From NCBI GenBank assembly GCA_040255925.1, contig JBDZVX010000074.1:1-12551 (forward strand): DNA of 12,551 nt, in the 5' to 3' direction. The position numbers and the translations under genes are program-made. The notes beneath the pieces were generated by a model. It made no database searches. It was not told the DNA's origin and saw nothing but the letters and a program-made list of their open reading frames with translations. The DNA comes from Nitrolancea sp040255925 (GTDB taxonomy: Bacteria; Chloroflexota; Chloroflexia; Thermomicrobiales; Thermomicrobiaceae). This document shows, piece by piece, positions 5,666 through 12,510 of this stretch (the stretch's first letter is position 1; each line of letters opens with the position of its first letter).

Positions 5666-7084
5666 GTGACCAACCAGACCGACAACCGAACCCACCGTGA
5701 CGCGCTCCGGCGGCTACCCTCGATCTCATCCATCCTTCTTGCGCCGGACGTGATCGATGCCGCGGCCGGTCTGCGTCCGGAGATCGTGACCGGAATCGCG
5801 CAGCGTGTGGTCGAGCGAAACCGCGCGGCAATTCTGGCCGGAACCGGGCAGGGAGATCCGAGCGACGTGATCGCCGAGGTACGGCGCGAGATCGAGCTGC
5901 TCACCCGGCCGAAGCTCTCGCCCGTGATTAACGGTACCGGCGTCATCATCCACACCAACCTCGGCCGGGCGCCGGTCAGCGCCGAGACGGCGCGTGCGAT
6001 GGCCGAAGCAGCCGCGCACTACATCCCGCTCGAGCTGGAGCTCGATACCGGGCGGCGAGGCGGCCGCGCCGCCGAAATCACCCGGCTTATGGCGGTGCTC
6101 ACCGGCGCGGAATCGACGCTGGTGGTGAATAACAACGCCGCCGCGATCCTCCTGATCCTGAGCGCGCTCTGCGCCGGTCGGGAGGTCATCCTTTCACGAA
6201 GCCAGGCGGTCGAGATCGGCGGTGGATTCCGGATACCGGACGTGATGGCCCAGAGTGGGGCGCGGCTGATCGAAGTCGGCACGACCAACCGGACCTATGC
6301 CCGCGACTACGCGGCGGCGATTACCCCAGATACCGCTGCGCTCCTGATGGTCCACCAGAGCAACTTCCAGATTATCGGCTTCACGACGCAGCCCAACATC
6401 GCCGAGTTGGCCGAACTCGCACATAGCAAGGGTCTCGTCCTGATCGAAGACCTCGGCAGCGGCGCGCTGCTTGACACCGAACCCTACGGCCTGGCCGCTG
6501 AGCCGCTCGTCGGCGAGAGCTTGGCGGCCGGTGTCGATATCCTCTGTTTCTCCGGCGATAAGCTACTCGGTGGACCACAAGCCGGGATCATCTCCGGGCG
6601 GGCCGATCTGGTGAAACGCGTTTCCGCTCATCCGCTGGCCCGTGCCGTTCGCGCCGACAAGACGGCCCTTGCCGGCGTCTCGGCGACGCTACGGCATTAT
6701 CTGCGAGGCGACGCAGCTGAGGCGGTACCAGTCTGGCGAATGATTAGCCTGCCGCTAGATGCCGTGGAGCATCGCTGCCGGTGGTGGGTCGAAAAACTGG
6801 CCGGAATCGTTACGCTCACGGTCGTGCCAAGCCGGGCGACGGTAGGTGGTGGGTCGCTGCCGGAGGAGACACTGGAGAGCCGGGCGCTGGCTGTGACTGA
6901 AGCCCAGGCACGAGACCACGGAATGAGCCTGGACGACCTGGCGCACCGGCTCCGGACTGGGAAGCCGCCGCTGATGCCGCGTGTCGAGGCCGGGCGGCTG
7001 CTCATCGACGCCCGTACCGTGCTGCCGGAGCAGGGCGCGGGCGTGGTGCGGGCACTCACCGGAGCATTCGCCCCAGCCGGGTAG
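5666..7084 (+). CDS. selA: L-seryl-tRNA(Sec) selenium transferase
   Basis: 472 residues from a GTG at 5666 with AAAGG about 7 bases upstream. SelA is a pyridoxal-phosphate enzyme that converts seryl-tRNA(Sec) to selenocysteinyl-tRNA(Sec) with selenophosphate. The protein has the short N-terminal helical domain that grips the tRNA (DALRRLPSISSIL) and then a fold-type-I PLP core. Visible landmarks are VINGTGVIIHTNLGRAP (88-104), LELDTGRRGGR (124-134), VVNNNAAAILL (153-163) and FSGDKLLGGPQAG (295-307), where Lys299 forms the Schiff base. Length matches the bacterial family (about 460-470), so it is complete. selB usually follows selA directly. Here the next gene is convergent and unrelated, so the rest of the selenocysteine machinery must lie elsewhere. 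Its presence implies selenoproteins such as formate dehydrogenase, not seen here. Confidence 0.95.
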   Translation: MTNQTDNRTHRDALRRLPSISSILLAPDVIDAAAGLRPEIVTGIAQRVVERNRAAILAGTGQGDPSDVIAEVRREIELLTRPKLSPVINGTGVIIHTNLGRAPVSAETARAMAEAAAHYIPLELELDTGRRGGRAAEITRLMAVLTGAESTLVVNNNAAAILLILSALCAGREVILSRSQAVEIGGGFRIPDVMAQSGARLIEVGTTNRTYARDYAAAITPDTAALLMVHQSNFQIIGFTTQPNIAELAELAHSKGLVLIEDLGSGALLDTEPYGLAAEPLVGESLAAGVDILCFSGDKLLGGPQAGIISGRADLVKRVSAHPLARAVRADKTALAGVSATLRHYLRGDAAEAVPVWRMISLPLDAVEHRCRWWVEKLAGIVTLTVVPSRATVGGGSLPEETLESRALAVTEAQARDHGMSLDDLAHRLRTGKPPLMPRVEAGRLLIDARTVLPEQGAGVVRALTGAFAPAG

Positions 7085-7099
7085 ACGGAGCGAATGCTC
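7062..7099 (+). terminator. Inverted repeat across the selA stop codon
   Basis: A perfect 10-bp arm GAGCATTCGC (7062-7071) pairs with GCGAATGCTC (7090-7099) across an 18-base loop that includes the selA stop codon. It could act as a terminator or RNA-protecting structure for selA, or for the convergent gene ending at 7125. No T-tract follows. Confidence 0.4.
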
Positions 7100-7124
7100 G
7101 GTTAGGTGAACCTCGGCCGTGGGT

Positions 7125-7730
7125 CTACCCCAACTGAACCTCAGGAGCCGATTCGACGTAGCCGGGCCGCTGACCGGCGAGCCTCTTCCGCTCCTCAAAT
7201 AGTTCAATCATGGCCTGATTGAAGGCCGGGATATCCCGAGGACTACGGCTACTGACCCAGTTGCGATCACGGACCACCTGGAAATCGAGCCAGTGACCGC
7301 CGGCATTGCGGATATCATCTTGCAGGGTCGGATAGCTGGTCATGGTTCTGCCCCCGGCAAGTCCGGCTGAAACCAGCAACCACGGCGCGTGACAGATCAC
7401 CGCGATGGGCTTTGCCTGTTCATCAATCCGCCTGACGAACGCTTGCGCCTTGGGCTGAATGCGGAGCGCGTCGGCATTAAGGGCGCCACCGGGCAGCAGC
7501 ACGGCATCGAAATCATCCGGATTCGCTTGGTCCAGCGTCAGGTCAACCGGGTAGGACTCAGACTTCTCATCATGATCCATCGATTGCACTTTACCCGAAT
7601 GCGGCGCGACAATCTGAGTTCTGGCCCCAGCCTGCTCCAACGCTTTCCTGGGCTCGGTGAGTTCGACCTCTTCGAAATCGTCGGTGACGAGGATGGCAAC
7701 CTTGGTCCCGTTTAGCGATGGCTGCGGCAT
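7125..7730 (-). CDS. PfpI/DJ-1 family protein (class I amidotransferase-like)
   Basis: 201 residues from the ATG at 7730, chosen because GGAGGG lies 9 bases upstream. An ATG three codons earlier would abut that site and a 26-codon extension looks untranslated. This is the flavodoxin-like DJ-1/PfpI fold: strand KVAILVTDDFEEVELTEP (10-27) with the conserved acidic residue, DAVLLPGGALNADALR (75-90), and the nucleophile elbow AVICHAPWLLVSAGL (110-124) with Cys113-His114. Relatives are intracellular proteases, chaperones, or deglycases that repair glycated proteins and nucleotides; sequence alone does not separate these. The SYPTLQDDIRNAGGHW segment is typical of the YhbO/PfpI branch. No signal peptide, so cytoplasmic. 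It is transcribed alone, convergent with selA and divergent from the CoA operon, and is often a stress-inducible gene in other bacteria. Confidence 0.9.
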   Translation of the reverse strand: MPQPSLNGTKVAILVTDDFEEVELTEPRKALEQAGARTQIVAPHSGKVQSMDHDEKSESYPVDLTLDQANPDDFDAVLLPGGALNADALRIQPKAQAFVRRIDEQAKPIAVICHAPWLLVSAGLAGGRTMTSYPTLQDDIRNAGGHWLDFQVVRDRNWVSSRSPRDIPAFNQAMIELFEERKRLAGQRPGYVESAPEVQLG

Positions 7731-7860
7731 TGAATACATCCCTCCATGTTGCGCTCGGAGAGCGAACCAGTAGCTTGAACCCTGCGACCTCGCAATGCTC
7801 ATTCCCAACGGCAGGGTCGATTGGCGGCGTCACGTAGAACGCCCACCTAATGCGCCGAGC

Positions 7861-7890
7861 TTGACCGCCAATTGGCGTGGCCATTATCAT
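7861..7890 (+). promoter_or_regulatory. Promoter with internal palindrome, upstream of coaX
   Basis: TTGACC (7861-7866), an 18-base spacer and TATCAT (7885-7890), each matching 5 of 6 consensus positions. This is the best-looking sigma-A promoter in the window. A perfect 12-bp palindrome, CGCCAATTGGCG (7866-7877), starts at the last -35 base and fills the first part of the spacer, a usual operator position. Transcription would start near 7897, leaving a leader of about 170 bases before coaX. Confidence 0.55.
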
Positions 7891-8006
7891 TGCGACGTGG
7901 CCGCGTACCGGTATCCGGACGCGAGCCCAAATGCGTCTTAGCAAAATTGAGATGCTCCGCTTGGATCCGAACGGACCGGGACGGGGGTCAAGGTAGCATA
8001 CCTCTG

Positions 8007-8025
8007 CCCTCCGGATTCCGGAGGG
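8007..8025 (+). terminator. Terminator-like hairpin in the coaX leader
   Basis: A perfect 8-bp stem CCCTCCGG/CCGGAGGG with a 3-base loop is followed by TGTTGTGTTT, a moderately T-rich run. It lies between the upstream promoter (7861-7890) and the coaX start (8069). That is where a transcription attenuator would be. Upstream in the leader are further possible stems: 7903-7922 (GCGT...ACGC enclosing CCGG/CCGG) and 7952-7999 (ATGCT/AGCAT). No known riboswitch or T-box consensus is recognisable. Confidence 0.45.
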
Positions 8026-8068
8026 TGTTGTGTTTCAGCATCCAGGCGGAGCTGGCACGGAAAGCGCC

Positions 8069-8854
8069 ATGCTGCTCGTCCTGGATGTCTCCAACCGTCA
8101 CACCGCCGTCGCCGTCGCCAACGGCAGCACCATGCGATCCTGGCTGCTGGCCTCCGATCCTCAGAAGACGCCCGATGACCAGGGATTGGTACTCGACGCG
8201 CTGCTGACCCGCGCCGGATTTGACGCCGGCAGCCTCCATGGCGCGGTCATCGGCTCGGTTGTCCCGGTTTTGACCGCCACGCTGGCCGAAGCCTGCTCGC
8301 GCTATTTCAACATCACGCCCCTTGTCGTTGGCCCCGGCGTCCGGACAGGCGTGCGGGTCCGGACCGACAACCCGCGCGAGGTGGGCGCCGACCGGATCGC
8401 CAATACACTGGCTGCCCATCGCCGCTACGGCGGGCCGGCCATCGTGATTGATTGCAGCACCGCCACCACCTTCGATGCCGTCTCGTCCGGCGGCGACTAC
8501 CTCGGGTCGGTCATCGCGCCAGGTATCGAGATGGCTATGGAGGCACTCGCCCGGCAGACCGCGCAACTGCACACGGTGGAACTGGCCAGGCCGGGCCGGG
8601 TGATCGGCACCAATACCACCAGCGCGATCCAGTCTGGTGTCGTCTATGGGTTTGCCGGTCTGGTGGACGGCTTGGTCTCCCGGATCTCGGAGGAACTCGG
8701 CGACCAGGCGCGGGTCATCGCGACCGGCCCATTCGCGGAACTGGTACAGGCGTCCACGCGGTCGATCGACACCGTGGATCGGCTACTGACGCTGGAGGGA
8801 CTGCGGATCATCTGGGAGATGAACGCACGCGAATGGGGAGCGGCACGGCCATGA
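8069..8854 (+). CDS. coaX: Type III pantothenate kinase (CoaX), atypical phosphate loops
   Basis: 261 residues from the ATG at 8069, with GGAAAG about 5 bases upstream; the frame opens 13 codons earlier without support. CoaX phosphorylates pantothenate, the first step from the vitamin to coenzyme A. It belongs to the acetate/sugar kinase (ASKHA) fold. The three acidic residues of the family are present: Asp6 (LVLDVSN), Asp108 (VGADRIANTLAAH) and Asp128 (IVIDCSTATTFDAV), and GSVIAPGI follows at 146-153. Unusual are serines where the family normally has glycine: DVSNRHT instead of D-X-G-N-T-N, and DCST instead of DFGT. ATGPFAEL (218-225) also replaces the usual ATGG. Its stop overlaps the next gene by 4 bases (ATGA), and it leads an operon with panB and panC. 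The family is clear; kinase activity is likely but the loop changes invite a test. Confidence 0.88.
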   Translation: MLLVLDVSNRHTAVAVANGSTMRSWLLASDPQKTPDDQGLVLDALLTRAGFDAGSLHGAVIGSVVPVLTATLAEACSRYFNITPLVVGPGVRTGVRVRTDNPREVGADRIANTLAAHRRYGGPAIVIDCSTATTFDAVSSGGDYLGSVIAPGIEMAMEALARQTAQLHTVELARPGRVIGTNTTSAIQSGVVYGFAGLVDGLVSRISEELGDQARVIATGPFAELVQASTRSIDTVDRLLTLEGLRIIWEMNAREWGAARP

Positions 8855-9768
8855 CAATCGGCTTCATTGGTGCCGGAGCCACGGCTGGCGCATTCGCTAG
8901 TGCGTTCGCCAAAGCCGGGCTGCCGGTCGTGGCAATCGCCAGCCGGCGGCAGGAGCAGGCATCGGCGCTCGCTGCGAAGTTACCCGGAGCGATAGCGGTC
9001 ACGAATTCCCAGGCCGTCGTGGACCGGGTGGATCTCGTCTTCCTGGCGGTGCCCGATGACGCGATCGCGCCGGTCTGCGAAGAGTTGCGATGGCGGCCGG
9101 GCACCAACGCCGTCCATTGCAGCGGAGCCCACTCACTCGACGTGCTGGCAGCGGCGCGGGATGGCGGGGCCGGTACCGGAAGCTGCCACCCCTTGCAGAC
9201 GTTGACCGGCGCGGCCGGCGACGCTGGACGCCTGGCTGGCTGCGTGTTCGGCATCGAAGCTGATGAGCCATTGCGCTCGACGCTCCGGGAGATCGTGCGA
9301 CGCATCGGTGGAGAGCCGCTCTTACTGGAGGCGGATGATAAGCCGCTCTACCACGCGGCGGCGGTCCTGAGCTCCAACTATGTCGTGACGCTCGCGGCGG
9401 TCGCGGCCGGTCTCTGGTCGACGTTCGGACTCGACCGGGCTCGCGCGCTCCGGGCCTTGCTGCCACTGCTTCGCGGAACGGTGGACAGCCTCGACGAGCG
9501 GGGATTGCCGGACGCGTTGACCGGTCCGATCGCGAGGGGGGATGTTATGACGGTACAGCGGCACCTGGACGCGCTGGCCGCGCACCAGCCGGAAACCGCG
9601 GCGCTCTACCGTGGCCTGGGCCGAACGACCATTCCGCTGGTTGGGGAACGCCAGAAACTGGATGATCCGGCCATGCACGCATTGTCTGAGATCCTGCAAG
9701 AGCCGGTGCCCGGCAATAGCGATCAACAGCAAGAGAGGGGAAATGACGATGCGCGTCAGCATCCATGA
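8851..9768 (+). CDS. Rossmann-like/DUF2520 dehydrogenase, candidate ketopantoate reductase (PanG-like)
   Basis: 305 residues from the ATG at 8851, which overlaps the coaX stop by 4 bases, with GGGGAG 10 bases upstream. The N-terminal half is a dinucleotide-binding domain: MTIGFIGAGATAGAFA (Gly7, Gly9, Gly13), then VDLVFLAVPDDAI. The next part, NAVHCSGAHSLDVLAAARDGGAGTGSCHPLQTL, and the helical C-terminal half (HAAAVLSSNYVVTLAAVAAGLW, LTGPIARGD) are typical of DUF2520 proteins. These resemble the 6-phosphogluconate dehydrogenase-like fold shared with ketopantoate reductase. From memory, Francisella PanG is a ketopantoate reductase of this general type, unlike PanE. Because the gene lies between coaX and panB, and the operon lacks the reductase between PanB and PanC, I infer it reduces ketopantoate to pantoate with NADPH. 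The fold is secure; the substrate is inference. Confidence 0.82.
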   Translation: MTIGFIGAGATAGAFASAFAKAGLPVVAIASRRQEQASALAAKLPGAIAVTNSQAVVDRVDLVFLAVPDDAIAPVCEELRWRPGTNAVHCSGAHSLDVLAAARDGGAGTGSCHPLQTLTGAAGDAGRLAGCVFGIEADEPLRSTLREIVRRIGGEPLLLEADDKPLYHAAAVLSSNYVVTLAAVAAGLWSTFGLDRARALRALLPLLRGTVDSLDERGLPDALTGPIARGDVMTVQRHLDALAAHQPETAALYRGLGRTTIPLVGERQKLDDPAMHALSEILQEPVPGNSDQQQERGNDDARQHP

Positions 9769-10609
9769 CCTTAAGAAGATGAAGCAGCGGGGCGAGCGGA
9801 TCGCCATGTTGACGGCCTACGATTACCCAACCGCCCGGTTGCTCGACGAAGCCGGCATCCCGGCGCTGCTGGTCGGTGACACCCTCGGGATGGTCATGCT
9901 CGGCCACGAGACGACCCTCCCGGTTACCTTAGATGTCATGATCCACCACACGAAGGCGGTGATCCGTGGCGCGCGGCAGGCGCTGGTCGTCGCCGATCTC
10001 CCGTTTCTGACCTATCAAGTGAGTGCCGATGAGGCGGTCCGGAACGCCGGCCGGCTGCTACAGGAAGGGGGCGCCCACGCGGTCAAGCTCGAAGGCGGCG
10101 CGCCGGTGGTGGAGACGGTGGCCCGGCTGGTTGGCGTCGGCATCCCGGTCATGGCCCATCTCGGGCTGACCCCGCAGTCGGTTCACCAGCTCGGCGGCTA
10201 TCGCGTCCAGGGAAAGACGCCACGCGCCATCCAGCGACTGCTCGACGATGCCCGCGCGCTCGAAGCCGCCGGTGCGTTCGCGGTGGTGCTGGAGTGCGTT
10301 CCGGCGGCCGTGGCTAGGCTGGTGACTGAGGCGCTGGAGATCCCGACCATTGGGATCGGAGCAGGGGCCGGCTGCGACGGGCAGGTACAGGTCATCACCG
10401 ATCTCTTACACCTGCTTCCCGGACCGCTGCCGAGACATGCCAAGCCGTATCTGGAGGCCGGCGACCTGATCCGGGAGGCGGTCGGCAACTATCTGGCCGA
10501 CGTGCAATCGGGCGCGTTCCCGACCGAAGAGCAGAGCTTCAGGCTGCCGAAGAACGTCGACGGCGAGGTCCTGGCGCTAATCGGCCAACCGGTTGCCGGT
10601 GATCGTTGA
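9749..10609 (+). CDS. panB: 3-methyl-2-oxobutanoate hydroxymethyltransferase
   Basis: 286 residues from the ATG at 9749, with AGAGGGG 8 bases upstream; another ATG two codons earlier sits too close to that site. It overlaps the preceding gene by 20 bases, suggesting coupled translation. PanB transfers a hydroxymethyl group from methylene-tetrahydrofolate to ketoisovalerate, giving ketopantoate, in a metal-dependent TIM barrel. Diagnostic segments are MLTAYDYPTARLLDEAG (20-36), VGDTLGMVMLGHETTLPVTLD (42-62) with metal ligand Asp44, VVADLPFLTYQ (80-90) with Asp83, VKLEGG (112-117) with Lys113 and Glu115, AHLGLTPQSVHQLGGYRVQG (137-156), and VVLECVP (180-186) with the catalytic Glu183. The CDGQVQVITDLL stretch is also typical. 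Length equals the family norm (about 260-280). A complete, ordinary enzyme. Confidence 0.96.
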   Translation: MRVSIHDLKKMKQRGERIAMLTAYDYPTARLLDEAGIPALLVGDTLGMVMLGHETTLPVTLDVMIHHTKAVIRGARQALVVADLPFLTYQVSADEAVRNAGRLLQEGGAHAVKLEGGAPVVETVARLVGVGIPVMAHLGLTPQSVHQLGGYRVQGKTPRAIQRLLDDARALEAAGAFAVVLECVPAAVARLVTEALEIPTIGIGAGAGCDGQVQVITDLLHLLPGPLPRHAKPYLEAGDLIREAVGNYLADVQSGAFPTEEQSFRLPKNVDGEVLALIGQPVAGDR

Positions 10610-10628
10610 TCGAGGATGCGATCCGGCG

Positions 10629-11468
10629 ATGCGAGAGTTCGAGACTATCAACGAACTCCGGTCCTGGCGACGGGATCTGACCGGCTCACTCGGTCTGGTG
10701 CCGACGATGGGCTACCTCCACGATGGGCACCTGGCGCTCGTCCGGCAGGCACGCCGGGAGAACGATTTCACCGCGGTCAGTATCTTCGCGAACCCGATGC
10801 AATTCGGGCCGGAGGAGGACTTCGCGCGGTACCCGCGAGATCTCCCGCGTGACCTCCAGGTGCTCGCCGGAGAAGCCGTCGATGTCGTCTTCGTGCCCAG
10901 CGTAACAGAGATGTACCCGCCGGGATTCTCCAGCGCGGTTGAGGTGAGCGCCGTAACCGGCCGATTGGAAGGCGCGGTCCGTCCCGGCCACTTCCGGGGA
11001 GTCACGACCATCGTCAACAAGCTGTTCAACCTCTTCCAGCCCACCCGCGCGTACTTTGGACAGAAGGATGCTCAGCAGGTGGTCGTCATCCGCAAAATGG
11101 TCGCCGATCTCGCGATGCCGCTCGACATCGTCACGGTCCCGACGGTGCGCGACCCAGACGGCCTGGCGCTGAGCAGCCGGAATGTCTACCTCTCGGCCAG
11201 TGAGCGCCAAGCCGCAACCATGCTGTCGCGGGCGCTCTTCACCGCCGCCGCGCTCTTCGAAGCGGGTGAGCGCGATGCCGAACGGCTGCGAGCCGCGGTG
11301 TCCCGGCAGCTCGCCACCGAGCCACGCATCCAGCCCGAGTACGTAAGCCTGGCCGATGCCCGGACGTTGGATGAACTCAGCGTCGTCGATCGACCGGCGT
11401 TGCTTTCCCTGGCAGCGCGCGTTGGCCCGGCGCGGCTAATCGATAATGTGCTGCTCGACGGCTCCTGA
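10629..11468 (+). CDS. panC: Pantothenate synthetase
   Basis: 279 residues from the ATG at 10629; the frame opens 12 codons upstream inside panB, but family members start with a M-x-x-F/V-x-T-I-x-E-L segment exactly as here (MREFETINELRSWR). A GAGG 13 bases upstream is a loose ribosome binding site. PanC joins pantoate and beta-alanine using ATP through a pantoyl-adenylate. It shows PTMGYLHDGHLALV (25-38) with the HIGH-type motif His31-X2-His34, SIFANPMQFGPEEDFARYPR (51-70), RPGHFRGVTTIVNKLFNLFQP (118-138), YFGQKDAQQ (142-150) and GLALSSRNVYLS (178-189), which corresponds to the KMSKS-like loop. Cytoplasmic, dimeric in relatives. Last gene of the operon, 19 bases after panB. No clear terminator follows. 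Confidence 0.96.
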   Translation: MREFETINELRSWRRDLTGSLGLVPTMGYLHDGHLALVRQARRENDFTAVSIFANPMQFGPEEDFARYPRDLPRDLQVLAGEAVDVVFVPSVTEMYPPGFSSAVEVSAVTGRLEGAVRPGHFRGVTTIVNKLFNLFQPTRAYFGQKDAQQVVVIRKMVADLAMPLDIVTVPTVRDPDGLALSSRNVYLSASERQAATMLSRALFTAAALFEAGERDAERLRAAVSRQLATEPRIQPEYVSLADARTLDELSVVDRPALLSLAARVGPARLIDNVLLDGS

Positions 11469-11507
11469 TCGGGGAACCGCGCACTCGTGCCTATGAGCAC
11501 CCACCAT

Positions 11508-11597
11508 TCAGGCGCCGCAAGCCGTGAAGCCGCCGCCTATCATGAAGAAGACCAACAGCGCGACAATCGGGAACGCGAGCCAGATGGCAAGCTCCAC
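11508..11597 (-). CDS. Possible 29-residue single-span membrane peptide
   Basis: A very short frame starting at GTG (11597), with GGGAG 8 bases upstream; an in-frame ATG six codons earlier (11615) lacks a site. The product, MELAIWLAFPIVALLVFFMI followed by a glycine-rich, cysteine-containing tail GGGFTACGA, is almost entirely one predicted transmembrane helix. It is antisense to the gap between panC and moaC, and its upstream region overlaps the moaC promoter region. It has no recognised family; tiny helices of this size often stabilise a larger membrane complex or act as toxins. A chance open frame is possible, as hydrophobic runs arise on the antisense strand, so the call is tentative. Confidence 0.35.
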   Translation of the reverse strand: MELAIWLAFPIVALLVFFMIGGGFTACGA

Positions 11598-11625
11598 ATG
11601 GATGTCTCCCGGCATAATCGGTATC

Positions 11626-11634
11626 TGGTATAAG
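11626..11634 (+). promoter_or_regulatory. Extended -10 promoter for moaC
   Basis: TGG-TATAAG, an extended -10 with 5 of 6 consensus bases, about 43 bases before the moaC start. The -35 region is poor (TCTCCC), consistent with an extended -10 promoter. A strong ribosome binding site, AGGAGGAG, follows at 11662-11669. Confidence 0.45.
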
Positions 11635-11676
11635 GGGTAGTGACAGGCGTGTTGGGGGTACAGGAGGAGATCGACC

Positions 11677-12165
11677 ATGACGAAGCTCACCCACTTCGAT
11701 GAGCACGGACAGGCCCGGATGGTGAATGTCGGGGAAAAGGAGGAAACCCACCGTGTCGCGGTGGCCCAGGGAGAGATCCGGATGCAGCCAGCAACACTGC
11801 GGCTGATCATCGAGGGCCGCGCCGCAAAAGGCGACGTTCTCGGCGTCGCGCAGGTGGCAGCGATCATGGCAGCCAAGAAGACTCACGAGATCATCCCGAT
11901 GTGTCACCCACTGCTGCTGACATCGATCGAAGTGAACTTTGAGCCGGATGAAGCACACAATCTGGTCAGGATCACGGCGCGAGTGGAGAACCGGGGGAAG
12001 ACCGGGGTGGAGATGGAGGCACTAACCGCGGTCAGCGCGGCGGCCCTCACGATCTATGACATGGTCAAGGCAGTTGACAGGGGCATGGTCATCAGCGGCA
12101 TCCAGCTCGAACACAAGAGCGGGGGCCGCTCCGGTGTCTGGGAGCGGGAATCCGAAGGCGAATAA
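11677..12165 (+). CDS. moaC: Cyclic pyranopterin monophosphate synthase
   Basis: 162 residues from an ATG preceded by AGGAGGAG at about 7-8 bases. MoaC catalyses the second step of molybdenum cofactor synthesis, turning 3',8-cyclo-7,8-dihydro-GTP (the MoaA product) into cyclic pyranopterin monophosphate. Every residue implicated in catalysis falls at the same number as in the E. coli enzyme: Lys51, His77 (PMCHPL), Glu112 and Glu114 (GVEMEALTAVSAAALTIYD), Asp128 and Lys131 (DMVKAVD). Length is normal (about 160). A soluble cytosolic hexamer in relatives. moaA, moaB, moaD and moaE are not adjacent, so moaC is a single-gene unit here. It ends 12 bases from the convergent cupin gene with no terminator between. 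Confidence 0.97.
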   Translation: MTKLTHFDEHGQARMVNVGEKEETHRVAVAQGEIRMQPATLRLIIEGRAAKGDVLGVAQVAAIMAAKKTHEIIPMCHPLLLTSIEVNFEPDEAHNLVRITARVENRGKTGVEMEALTAVSAAALTIYDMVKAVDRGMVISGIQLEHKSGGRSGVWERESEGE

Positions 12166-12177
12166 GTGCCGTCGTGG

Positions 12178-12510
12178 TTATTCGCGCGGCGCTTCGAGGC
12201 AGGTGACACCGCGACTGCCGACGATCGCGCTATGATCGGTTCCCGGCGGAAGATCGAGTCGATCACCGGGATTGAGGTCGATCGGCCCGCCCGGATGCAG
12301 GATAAAGCGGATCGAACCAGCAACGACATAGAGTACCTTGTGGTACGGATGCCGGTGCATGGCGTAGCGGTAATCCGGCCCATTCGACCAGGAGTACGGT
12401 CGCAGCCCTTCAGCAGCAAAACGGGATAGGATCTCTCGCTCGCTCGGGCGTTCCGGACCATCCCAGACCGTTATCATCGTGCCACCGTAGGTATCATTGG
12501 TCATCGTCAT
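12178..12510 (-). CDS. Small single-domain cupin protein
   Basis: 110 residues from the first ATG at 12510; ATGs at codons 3 and 12 are equally possible, the latter preceded by GGTGG at 4 bases. It carries both cupin motifs of the six-stranded beta barrel: MHRHPYHKVLYVVAG (51-65, His52 and His54) and GDRLDLPPGTDHSA (82-95, with Gly82, Pro88, Gly90 and His93). In motif 1 the usual metal-binding Glu is Lys58, so metal binding may be weak or by three histidines only. The hydrophobic strand SIRFILHPGGPIDLNPGD is typical. Single cupins serve many roles (isomerase, dioxygenase, sensor), and nothing here decides between them. It is convergent with moaC, twelve bases apart. The 41 bases to the window end hold no recognisable promoter. 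Confidence 0.82.
   Translation of the reverse strand: MTMTNDTYGGTMITVWDGPERPSEREILSRFAAEGLRPYSWSNGPDYRYAMHRHPYHKVLYVVAGSIRFILHPGGPIDLNPGDRLDLPPGTDHSAIVGSRGVTCLEAPRE

Noticed and set aside
8452..8850. N-terminal extension of the DUF2520 protein back into coaX
   Set aside because: The extension is the shifted frame of coaX. Homology begins at MTIGFIGAGATAG and the ATG at 8851 overlaps the coaX stop neatly.
9611..9748. N-terminal extension of PanB into the preceding gene
   Set aside because: The extension is a shifted frame of the DUF2520 gene. PanB homology starts at 9749, just after a good ribosome binding site.
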